Source: Candidatus Hinthialibacter antarcticus
Lineage (GTDB): Bacteria; Hinthialibacterota; Hinthialibacteria; Hinthialibacterales; Hinthialibacteraceae
Length of the DNA: 46,605 bases
Direction of reading: 5' to 3'
Assembly: GCA_030765645.1 (NCBI GenBank)
Contig: JAVCCE010000005.1
Span: forward strand, 1 to 46,605
This document shows positions 9,501 through 18,086 of the stretch, in pieces (position 1 is the stretch's first letter; each line of letters starts with the position of its first letter). The translations under genes and the position numbers were made by a program. The notes under the pieces were generated by a model. The model was not told where the DNA came from, ran no database searches, and was given only the letters and a program-made list of their open reading frames with translations.

Positions 9501-9799
9501 AGGTTGTAGCGAGCGACGGTGTTATCGGGTTCGAGTTCAAGAGCGCGCTTAAGGGAGATGATTCCATCATCAAAGCGTTCGGCGTGGTAATAAGACTTGC
9601 CCAGGTTCGCGGCGTCTTTGGCGGAATCCGGCGCGAGTTTGACGGCTTGTTCAAAATATTCAACGGCGTTTGGAAAGTCGTCTTCTTCCATGTAGGCGAG
9701 GCCCAATGCGCGAGATCGTTCTAAGGTTTCATCTTGTTGACAGACGCCGGACACGGCAACAAAAATTAGGAGTACAATTCCCCAGATTACGCTTTTCAT
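6470..9799 (-). CDS. Secreted TPR / FG-GAP (VCBS) / ASPIC-UnbV protein
   Basis: A protein of about 1109 residues. Its order is: a signal peptide (MKSVIWGIVLLIFVAVSGVC, possibly a lipoprotein given the Cys); about five TPR repeats (roughly 25-190, such as AARYNLGLIYKTQGNFKDAL-like units); a long run of FG-GAP/VCBS blades with DxDxDGxxD calcium motifs (DFDNDKQLDLL, DFDHEGDLDLF, DYDFDNDLDIF, DIDWDGDLDLL); and an ASPIC/UnbV domain at about 585-645 ending in ITWPNG. A C-terminal module of about 450 residues (from SCPFIYTWDGEKFDF) is not recognised. I choose the ATG at 9799 because GAGGGAG lies about 8 nt upstream; the frame is open further up, but that part looks non-coding. It is likely a surface or periplasmic beta-propeller protein. 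It diverges from nadC and overlaps add by 89 nt. Confidence 0.85.
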   Translation of the reverse strand: MKSVIWGIVLLIFVAVSGVCQQDETLERSRALGLAYMEEDDFPNAVEYFEQAVKLAPDSAKDAANLGKSYYHAERFDDGIISLKRALELEPDNTVARYNLGLIYKTQGNFKDALPCFEEIAKNNAEDAALFYNLGLSLVNLGRNQEAIPWFEKTLTLDPAHTSAIYQLMLFAARNGQRDRSRELQKQFQEYKKNEAQRPPDAVDEGIFFGPLEYEITKQPSETPTSSKTSSEFTINTDWSNALKKKLDVSSTRVLASLPDLEAKQTDLVITSEEKTHIVRIDKNAEIISQKLIGEVAYDKCYPADFDNDKQLDLLFISPDKVVLFKNNGSGYDLLDNLFTAETDGVNDACWTDFDHEGDLDLFLARPNEGDLILQNNSDGSFKNVTETIDGLQLGNSYSITTSDYDFDNDLDIFQLTSDGNVRVFDNLREVRFKLVEDKPLVSNLDTTPYIRCFSFESNNSKQLVVFNAWMNEQLFRVNQEGEIEIPLIETPGYSPLSVCDFNNDGLLDVLHERKGNDRAALTIIHSPQNSILTKSIFTNQRTNQSVHSAIPADIDWDGDLDLLVNYDDGYLLPYENDLKESNKSILVKVNGEKNTSFGYGAKIQIKDGLFRAYREIQEPVTHIGVGNRDQVDVLRITWPNGIFQNEIHTAAASPAILNVSEKPGYAGSCPFIYTWDGEKFDFISDALSTGPLGLYVGGGFFPPRPEEYIRIRGDQMKPLDGEYHVRASEELREITYLDRLELLSASHPDAIEIHVNESFTLPPFPKFKLYGMSKQARLIARMVDNFGNDVTDLVKENDNRYPRPFNLDTHFEGVDHEYWFEIDLGDFDETQPVLLFMTGYVDWPNSSVARSLEQNPSLDFVMPYLQVKNESGEWETVKNPMGFPAGKLKTVPLDLSGLFKTNDHTVRIVSTLMVHWDRIWVDPAPITEGFKIITHEMTSADFRFGGYSRMYDLAGVGPHWYDYSQRNDNQRWSFNVGDYTRFGDVHSLLTDFDDHYVIMAPGDEVAATFDASNQQKAANLTYFLHLHGWVKDADISTAHSVTVEPLPFKEMGGYPYGDDKSYPLTAENLEYLLEYNTRTITGPNEPMRVPKQWKATAPAHRSRGLSQR

Positions 9800-9938
9800 C
9801 ACAATGGCTCCCTCAGGTATGGTATGATCCAATATTAGAATCATACCTAGGCGGCTGTATAGTCGATGCGGGTCTGTTGTAAGATTTGTGGTTTGAAGTA
9901 AAATCCATTCCCATTCCAATTTGAGTATACAAAAACTA

Positions 9939-10880
9939 ATGGACCCATCAGTCGCTGAAAAGAACGAAGAATTCGCCCAAACCGGAAAATCTGTTGATGG
10001 TTTGATTGACGTCCCGATCCAGATTGATGATGACATCCATCAAATGATTCAAAATGCGCTTCGCGAAGACATCCGCGACGGCGACGTAACCACGATGGCT
10101 ACCATCGAAGAAGAAAAACCCGGATCGGCGCGTGTGGTCGTAAAACAAATGGGGATTCTCTGCGGGGCGCCCATCTTTCAAGAAGTCTTTCGTTTTGTCG
10201 ATCCACGGGTTGAAGTCAACGCCTGGGCGCGCGAAGGCCAGACGATCACGCCTGGACGCACCATCTTTACCATCGACGGCCCGATTCAATCAATATTGAT
10301 GGGTGAACGGGTCGCGCTGAATTACTTGTCATATCTCTCCGGCATCTCTACAACTACATCGGAATTTGTCAAATCAGTGCGTCATACCAAAGCGCGGATA
10401 TTAGACACGCGAAAAACAGTGCCGCTATTGCGCCGTCTGGAAAAATACGCAGTACGCGTTGGCCGCGGCTTAAATCACCGTATTGGTTTGTTCGATATGG
10501 TGTTGATTAAAGACAACCACATCGACAGTTGCGGTTCGATTCAGGGCGCGGTGAATGCCGCCAAACAAAAATGGGGCAACCGGTTCGCGATTGAAGTCGA
10601 AACGCGCAACCTGAAAGAAGTGCAAGAAGCCATCGACGTCGGCGTCGACCGCATTATGCTCGACAATATGGACATCGAAACCATGACCGAAGCGGTCGAA
10701 CTCATCGCCGGTCGCGCTGAAACCGAAGCCTCCGGCGGCATTAATCTCAGCACGGTGTCTTTTGTTGCCGAAACCGGCGTTGATTATATATCCGTTGGAT
10801 CGCTCACCCACTCAGCGAAGTGGTTAGACTTCTCCTTATTGCTAGATCGTTCGCGCACGGAAGCCAAACAGGGCGGCTAA
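9939..10880 (+). CDS. nadC: Nicotinate-nucleotide pyrophosphorylase (carboxylating)
   Basis: A protein of 313 residues from this ATG. Quinolinate phosphoribosyltransferase converts quinolinate and PRPP to nicotinate mononucleotide, CO2 and PPi in de novo NAD synthesis. Family signatures are EDIRDGDVTT, the ALNYLSYLSGIST region, DTRKTVPLLRRLEKYAV, GRGLNHRIGLFDMVLIKDNH, VEVETRNLKE-like, IMLDNM, and the phosphate-binding ASGGIN near the end. The N-terminal 35 residues are longer than usual. An in-frame TTG at 9921 is possible; neither start has a strong ribosome site. No other nad gene is near, so it appears to be a single-gene unit divergent from the TPR/ASPIC gene. Confidence 0.95.
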   Translation: MDPSVAEKNEEFAQTGKSVDGLIDVPIQIDDDIHQMIQNALREDIRDGDVTTMATIEEEKPGSARVVVKQMGILCGAPIFQEVFRFVDPRVEVNAWAREGQTITPGRTIFTIDGPIQSILMGERVALNYLSYLSGISTTTSEFVKSVRHTKARILDTRKTVPLLRRLEKYAVRVGRGLNHRIGLFDMVLIKDNHIDSCGSIQGAVNAAKQKWGNRFAIEVETRNLKEVQEAIDVGVDRIMLDNMDIETMTEAVELIAGRAETEASGGINLSTVSFVAETGVDYISVGSLTHSAKWLDFSLLLDRSRTEAKQGG

Positions 10881-12546
<1,666 letters not shown>

Positions 12547-12553
12547 AAGTGTC

Positions 12554-12868
12554 ATGCTTCAGTGGCTGAAAGCCTTTATTCATGACCCTGTTTCTTGGGG
12601 GCTGGCGGCAGCGCTTCTTTTTACATTGGCAGTCTGTGTGTCAACCTTGATTAATCGTTATGATCGTGTTGATGTCCTTAGGCTTAGGCTCTATCAACTC
12701 GAATACGACTTATCTGTTCTTAGTGTAGAAAAACAGCAGAAGACTCAGTGGCTGGGTCGCTTGGAGGGTGATCCGGCCTCCTGGGAGCAAGTCGCCAGAG
12801 AAAAGATGAATTATTTAGGTTCGGATGAGGTTTTAATCAATTTTACGCCTCAAAACGAACCAAGATAA
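12554..12868 (+). CDS. FtsB/DivIC-like septum formation initiator protein
   Basis: A protein of 104 residues. One transmembrane helix lies near 17-35 (GLAAALLFTLAVCVSTLI), followed by a short coiled coil (LRLRLYQLEYDLSVLSVEKQQ). A C-terminal segment with ARE-KMNYLGSDEVLI matches the conserved 'ARExLgmvkpgE' end of FtsB/DivIC proteins. The family links FtsQ and FtsL in the divisome at the cytoplasmic membrane. Placement 7 nt after eno supports the call, since eno-ftsB is a recurrent pair. The start is the ATG at 12554; the longer open frame runs back into eno and is discarded. Confidence 0.85.
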   Translation: MLQWLKAFIHDPVSWGLAAALLFTLAVCVSTLINRYDRVDVLRLRLYQLEYDLSVLSVEKQQKTQWLGRLEGDPASWEQVAREKMNYLGSDEVLINFTPQNEPR

Positions 12869-12974
12869 CGTCGCTTGTTTTTGATGACTACGTTTGTACT
12901 GAATGGCGGTTCTCAACTTAGGGTATTCCAAGAGGTTGTATAACTGCTTTTTGATAAAAAACTTAGAAATTTCC

Positions 12975-13003
12975 TTGACAAGACAAGAGGTATAGGTTAA
13001 CGT
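12975..13003 (+). promoter_or_regulatory. Candidate promoter of tRNA-fMet / HU
   Basis: A perfect -35 box TTGACA lies at 12975-12980. A weak -10 (TAACGT, 12998-13003) sits 17 nt further on, about 45 nt before the mature tRNA. The -35 is convincing and the -10 is not. Confidence 0.35.
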
Positions 13004-13048
13004 AGCTTCGGCTTATAAGGCTTGTTCTATCAGATATAAAGCGATTGG

Positions 13049-13120
<72 letters not shown>

Positions 13121-13231
13121 TTATTGATAAATTTCGCGAGGCTTGGCGAAGAGCGCCGTTTTTAACTCGCGAATGGCAGAATCGTACATAGACGAAGCCA
13201 ACTGTTTTGAGCAGACCGGGAGACGAACCGC

Positions 13232-13567
13232 GTGACCAAGAAAGAGATCATTGAACTTGTCGCGGAACGAACGAAGTTAAACAAGAACCTGACGAAGGCG
13301 ATTGTTGAGTGCGTTCTTGATGTGTTTATCGAGATTTTGGCCAACGAAAAACGCATCGAAGTTCGTAACTTTGGCGTGTTTAAGGTAAAGCGGACTCCTG
13401 CTCGCGTTGGTCGTAATCCGGTAACAAAAGAAACGGCTGACGTGCCGGCCCGTAACATTGTGCAGTTCAAGGCAGGCAAGTACATGAAAGAATTGGTTGC
13501 GGATGGCAAGTCTGAAACGGAACTCTCAACGCCTGAAAGCGCACCGCAGCAGCAAACACTGTTATGA
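13232..13567 (+). CDS. HU/IHF family DNA-binding protein (copy 1)
   Basis: A protein of 111 residues. MTKKEIIELVAERTKLNKNL and the beta-arm region RNFGVFKVKRTPARVGRNPVT are diagnostic of HU/IHF; the RNP loop (GRNPVT) intercalates DNA. A 15-20 residue acidic and polar tail extends beyond the usual 90-residue family length. The start codon is GTG, supported by GGGAG 9-10 nt upstream. The stop overlaps the start of the Asp23 gene, so the two are translationally coupled. It would act as a nucleoid-bending protein. A paralogue lies at 20230-20535. Confidence 0.95.
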   Translation: MTKKEIIELVAERTKLNKNLTKAIVECVLDVFIEILANEKRIEVRNFGVFKVKRTPARVGRNPVTKETADVPARNIVQFKAGKYMKELVADGKSETELSTPESAPQQQTLL

Positions 13568-13956
13568 GCGAACAAGAAGCAAGCGCCCCGGAATGGGGCG
13601 ATATTGGCGTATCGAACGAAGTCTTTGAAAATATAGCCGCAATCTGCGCCCGGAAAATATCAGGCGTAGCAGGAATTGAAAATACAGAAGGTCTAGTCGA
13701 TAGCCTCTCAAAAGTTTGGGGGCGCGGAGACGGCGCAAAAGGCGTTAAGGTCTCCACCGACGAAGAAGAAGTCGCAATTGATTTGACCGTTCTTGTTGAA
13801 GAAGGCTACCCCATCCCTCAGGTGGCGGAGTCGGTGCAAAAAGAAGTGAAAAGTATGGTTGAGGATATGACAGGGCAATCGGTTCACAGCGTCAACATCC
13901 TCATCGCCGATTTACAAACTGCCGCAGCCGAAACAGAGTTAATACCGCCTCTGTAA
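13564..13956 (+). CDS. Asp23/Gls24 family envelope-stress protein
   Basis: A protein of 130 residues. GDIGVSNEVFENIAAICARKISGVAGI at the start and VAIDLTVLVEEGYPIPQVAESVQKEV in the middle match the Asp23/Gls24 (DUF322) family; VNILIADL closes the domain. Members are small cytoplasmic or membrane-associated proteins tied to envelope homeostasis. The ATG overlaps the HU stop (ATGA arrangement). Asp23 is best known from Firmicutes but occurs in many other phyla, so it says little about taxonomy. Confidence 0.88.
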   Translation: MSEQEASAPEWGDIGVSNEVFENIAAICARKISGVAGIENTEGLVDSLSKVWGRGDGAKGVKVSTDEEEVAIDLTVLVEEGYPIPQVAESVQKEVKSMVEDMTGQSVHSVNILIADLQTAAAETELIPPL

Positions 13957-14091
13957 GTTTGCTGGGAGTGAATGTGTAACAAACGGATATCGTAAACAAG
14001 TGAGTCATAATGACTTGCTTAAGATAGATTAAAAAACTGGAACCTTCGAGAACCGTCTAAACAGGGCGGCGCAGATAGAGGAGGATGCATG

Positions 14092-17000
14092 ATGTTCAAA
14101 TCGAAAGGGCTGTTGTCTTTGGTCAAAGCACTGGCTGTAATGCTTCTGGTCGTGGCCCTACCCACCGCCGCTTTGGCGCAAGACGCATCGCAGGCTCGTG
14201 TCAAAGTCAACAGTGGAGCAAGCGGCTTCGAGGATCTGCTATTGGTCAAAGACGGTGACGTAGTAACGGTCATTGGTTTGACGGAATCAGTGCCTCCTCA
14301 AAGCACAGTTTTAATCGAAGCAGGCGGACAATCGTTCACCAAAAACGCTTCGGTGTATGGTCAGTTTCCGATTCAAGATGCGACTCCGGTTGCGTTTGAC
14401 ACGGCGACGACCGGGCTTGTTGCTTCAATCACGGCAACGCGGTTAAATGGCTCCGTCATCAATGGGACGTTTTCACTTGACGTTGCGAATGAGCAAGTGT
14501 TGGCTGCTCTCGAAGCAAAGACGACGCCAGCAAACAAATTGTTGAACGTGGTAGCAGTCAATCCTGACAACCAAGCATTGGTGGGTCAGATACTGCTGTC
14601 TCAAGCGCGTCAGTCTCAAGGTGGCGTTGTCAGCATCGTTGATAAATTCGAAGGTATCCCTGGAAGCGTACCCAATTTCGCGCAGATCGAAATTTACCAA
14701 GGTGCGTTTAATGGGACTACGCCTCCTCCACCGGGACGTTTGATTCGGATTACGTTAAACGAAAACCTTCAAATTGATGGTAACGGTGATGCGATTGTCG
14801 ATGGCAATGGCAATCCGGTGCTGGTAAGCAACGGTTCATTCTTCCCGTTCCTTACAGGTGACATTAATAGCGGTAATGTTGGAACCGGTTCGTTCAGCCC
14901 CGTCGTTAGTATGCGGATAACCAGTACGAAAAGTCCTGCTGCTTTCGCACCTTTCTGGGCGCAAGTTACCAATGATACCTCTGTTAGCATCAGCAATATT
15001 TCTGTAACCCAAAGCGTAAACGGCGAAAACTCCGCTGTTGTCAACGCCACTGTTGATCCTTACTCGCTCGTTACAGTTTATGCGCAAAATGACGCGACCG
15101 GTGCAGTTCTTGCCAGTGGTCGCGCAGCAGCAGACGGCACGATATCGGTCATCGTCCCTCCAGCCTTTATTGGTGGATTTCCGGTCTTGCAAGAAAATGT
15201 GTACTTGTTGGTGCAAGACCCATTTGCCAACCAGAGCGCAACCTTGCAAGAAGTGTTGATCGACGATGGAACAGATACTCCAACCATCTCGCAAGTTGCC
15301 TCCGTATTTCCTGGCGGGTTTTTGGTCAGTGGTTCGGCTGAAAGCCGCGCTCGCGTCCGTATCTGGGCGGTTGATTCAGTACCAACCGATGTGCCGGATA
15401 CCGTTGCTTTAGGCAACCTACCTGCGAATGCCTTCTTCTTTACGGGTTTAAGAGCAGGCGCGGACGGTTCATTTTCAATCAAATTGCCTCCAGCAATCAG
15501 CCGTGTCGTTTACGTAAATGCGGTTGATGCGTATGGCAACGAAAGCGATTACCGTGTTGTTGACTTGCGAAATGTGGCTCCTGGCGATATTCCAGATATG
15601 GGCGGCCCATGGAGACTACAGGTTGATAGCATCACGAATAAATTGCCAGGCGGCGCAAGTTCTAACGATGTCGTCAACGGCTCACTCTTCATAGTCGCAG
15701 ACGATGGTTCTGAATCTTTAACGGATGGAACCATTGATTTCATTATCAGCGGAGCAACTGTGACAGCAAACGTGATTGTGACAGCCTTCTTGAATGCTGA
15801 CGCCAATCCCGAATCTCCTTTCCCATTCACCAATGAACTGTCGTCGGCACAGGCGGGTTCTGCTGGAACGTTTGCTATTAATGTTCCAAACTTTGACCCA
15901 ATTGATGGCGAGTTTGTGCAGGAATTTTTCTTAGTCGCGCTTGCGGTTCTTCCTGACCAAACCGTTGCCGTCCTCGCTTTTGATCGAATCGTTGAATCCG
16001 ACGGCTTTGATCGCACTGGCCCACGCATCGTTCTTGCGCCTATTGCTGATGATGTTGAATTGGTGCAGCGCGGTAAGGGCAGCGACGACATCATGAACAT
16101 CCGTCGCATCTATGTTTCTAATTTGCCAGCAGACGCTCTTCCGTTCATTGTTGTGTTGGCGGACGAAAATGATGACCTCTCGATCGACGTACATGACCCA
16201 GGCTTAAGCATTGTCGATGTCAAACCACTGAACCAAGTTCTATACCAACAGTACCTGGGTGGCCTTATGGCTCCGCTTCCAGGCGCTAATGGGTTGAACT
16301 TAGGTGAAAACTACTGGAACCCGGCAGCGGGCGCTTCAGTTGGACGCTCTGTTGTCTTCATCAGTTTAGTTGACGCCTTTGGTAATTTCAGCAGCAACCC
16401 GATTGCTGTTGAACTTGATGTCGAAACGTCTGATCCTGATCTTTCAGTCATCACCGGTTCGGGCACAGTGGTTCAAGGCAACACAGGAGCAGTTGAAGAA
16501 AACGCTTATGTTACGTTGTATGAAAACGCTGACAAAAGCGGCGTGATTGCTTCAACGCAAGCAAATGGAATTGGAGCCTTCTACTTTGGCGGATTGCAAC
16601 TGATGAAAAAGCAAGTCTATGTTGCAGTGACCGACGCCGCAGGCAACGACAGCAACGCAATTAAAGTCAAAATTGCCAATCCCGTTATGGAACCGCAGTT
16701 TGTGATTCTTGACGGTTTCGGCCTGATGCAAACTCCTGACGGCGCTTTCTCAAGTAACATTTCTACCAGCGATTCCGTTCGCGCAATGGCTGGCGTTGAA
16801 GACGTCACCGGCGCACAACTGGAAAGCGGAACGCCGCTGTATGTCTTAAATGACGATGGCGTCATTGTTAAGATTGGCTCGAATGGCGATGCGCCTCTCC
16901 CCAGTGAATCTTTCGAAGCGCCTGGTCGCTTCGCGCAAGACATTGAAGTTGTTTCCTACAGTCCATTTGCTGGATATGTCTTGATGGGTAATGGCGTAAT

Positions 17001-17820
17001 TGTTCCCTTTGGTGATGTTCCGTTCCTCGGCGACATGGTTACTTTGGATCCACAAGGCACAAAACGCCTTCGTCTCCCGGGTTCACAAGTCATGTTTGAT
17101 GATGCCAATGGAAACAATGAATATGACACCGAAGACGCAAACGGAAATGGACAACTGGATCAAATTTCGATTCCGAATCCTCCGTTCATCATCACAGAAG
17201 ATATCAATGGTAATGGACAACTTGACCAAGAGGCCGTAATTGATCCGGCAAACTTGGGACAAGGGTTCTTCATCGACATCGCTCGTGATCTCGAACTGGT
17301 ACAGAATCCAGACGGCACAGTCGTTGGCTACGTAGTTCTTGATGGAAACGGCGTGTTGTGGACATTTGGTTCTGGTTATGGCGAAGCGGTCATCAACGAT
17401 ATTACATTTACCAATGGCTTCTCGCCGGATGATATTTTCCGTGATCTAGAATTGATCGTCCAAACCGATGGCGATTCTACTCAGTTGGTTGACTTTGTAA
17501 CCATGAATGGCTTTGGCCAAGTGTTTGGCGCTCCAGGCGGATTGTTAGGCGCAGGGCCTTCTGATGATGTTGAAAACCGGGGCAATCTGTCAGGGAAACT
17601 TGGCGCTCCAGGCTTTAACTTCGATATCGCCCGCGACTTACGCATCAGCCCCGCTGATGTGAATGGCGACGGTTCAGTCGATTGGAAAGACGGTTTCTAC
17701 ATTCTTGATGGTTATGGCGGAATTCATTCATTGGGCGGCGCTACAGCGATCACAGAGTCACCGTTCCTCGGTTGGGATATCGCGCGTGATTTGGAATTCG
17801 TAACACAATCATTGCGCTAG
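14092..17820 (+). CDS. Large secreted repeat protein with Ca-binding loops and C-terminal propeller-like repeats
   Basis: A protein of about 1242 residues. It begins with a clear signal peptide (KALAVMLLVVALPTAALA, cleavage before QD). Roughly residues 30-860 are beta-rich, Ig-like segments; several read as 'G..a.v.vyan...G.v...a.adG.fsv.lp....' and YVNAVDAYGNESD. From about 867 come four to five units of 45-60 residues built on DIARDLELV... DGNGVLWTFG, including GFGQVFG and DGYGGIHSLGG. Near 1000-1050 two acidic loops (DANGNNEYDTEDANGNGQLD, DINGNGQLD) and near 1185 DVNGDGSVDW resemble dockerin or thrombospondin calcium sites. AGAGGAGG at 14077-14084 favours the ATG at 14092 over that at 14089. 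A strong terminator follows. Function unknown; a surface or extracellular structural role is plausible. Confidence 0.75.
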   Translation: MFKSKGLLSLVKALAVMLLVVALPTAALAQDASQARVKVNSGASGFEDLLLVKDGDVVTVIGLTESVPPQSTVLIEAGGQSFTKNASVYGQFPIQDATPVAFDTATTGLVASITATRLNGSVINGTFSLDVANEQVLAALEAKTTPANKLLNVVAVNPDNQALVGQILLSQARQSQGGVVSIVDKFEGIPGSVPNFAQIEIYQGAFNGTTPPPPGRLIRITLNENLQIDGNGDAIVDGNGNPVLVSNGSFFPFLTGDINSGNVGTGSFSPVVSMRITSTKSPAAFAPFWAQVTNDTSVSISNISVTQSVNGENSAVVNATVDPYSLVTVYAQNDATGAVLASGRAAADGTISVIVPPAFIGGFPVLQENVYLLVQDPFANQSATLQEVLIDDGTDTPTISQVASVFPGGFLVSGSAESRARVRIWAVDSVPTDVPDTVALGNLPANAFFFTGLRAGADGSFSIKLPPAISRVVYVNAVDAYGNESDYRVVDLRNVAPGDIPDMGGPWRLQVDSITNKLPGGASSNDVVNGSLFIVADDGSESLTDGTIDFIISGATVTANVIVTAFLNADANPESPFPFTNELSSAQAGSAGTFAINVPNFDPIDGEFVQEFFLVALAVLPDQTVAVLAFDRIVESDGFDRTGPRIVLAPIADDVELVQRGKGSDDIMNIRRIYVSNLPADALPFIVVLADENDDLSIDVHDPGLSIVDVKPLNQVLYQQYLGGLMAPLPGANGLNLGENYWNPAAGASVGRSVVFISLVDAFGNFSSNPIAVELDVETSDPDLSVITGSGTVVQGNTGAVEENAYVTLYENADKSGVIASTQANGIGAFYFGGLQLMKKQVYVAVTDAAGNDSNAIKVKIANPVMEPQFVILDGFGLMQTPDGAFSSNISTSDSVRAMAGVEDVTGAQLESGTPLYVLNDDGVIVKIGSNGDAPLPSESFEAPGRFAQDIEVVSYSPFAGYVLMGNGVIVPFGDVPFLGDMVTLDPQGTKRLRLPGSQVMFDDANGNNEYDTEDANGNGQLDQISIPNPPFIITEDINGNGQLDQEAVIDPANLGQGFFIDIARDLELVQNPDGTVVGYVVLDGNGVLWTFGSGYGEAVINDITFTNGFSPDDIFRDLELIVQTDGDSTQLVDFVTMNGFGQVFGAPGGLLGAGPSDDVENRGNLSGKLGAPGFNFDIARDLRISPADVNGDGSVDWKDGFYILDGYGGIHSLGGATAITESPFLGWDIARDLEFVTQSLR

Positions 17821-17841
17821 TACGTATTAAATAGAGTTGTT

Positions 17842-17876
17842 AAAGCGGGCAGGATTTTTCCTGCCCGCTTTTTTTA
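17842..17876 (+). terminator. Rho-independent terminator after the secreted repeat protein
   Basis: AAAGCGGGCAGGA and TCCTGCCCGCTTT pair perfectly around a TTTT loop and run into TTTTATTATT. It lies 22 nt after the stop codon. Confidence 0.92.
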
Positions 17877-18086
17877 TTATTTGTTGTTTACTAACTCTTT
17901 CTATGATGCTAATATCTTACAGTTAATGTAATTATTCTTTTCTATTGGGTTTGAGGGGCTTTGCGCGCAATGCGGTAAGCGGTTGTAAAAAGCGCTATCC
18001 CTCAGCAAAACAGATTTATATTATTCGCCTATAAAGAGCCGAAGTGCGCCTATTTACCTATTCATTTGGCTGATTGAGCGAGGGAT

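Noticed and set aside
14836-15294. Long minus-strand frames inside the large secreted protein gene (also at 15549-16109)
   Set aside because: They are shadows of the plus-strand gene, rich in Ser/Thr/Arg with no conserved motif.
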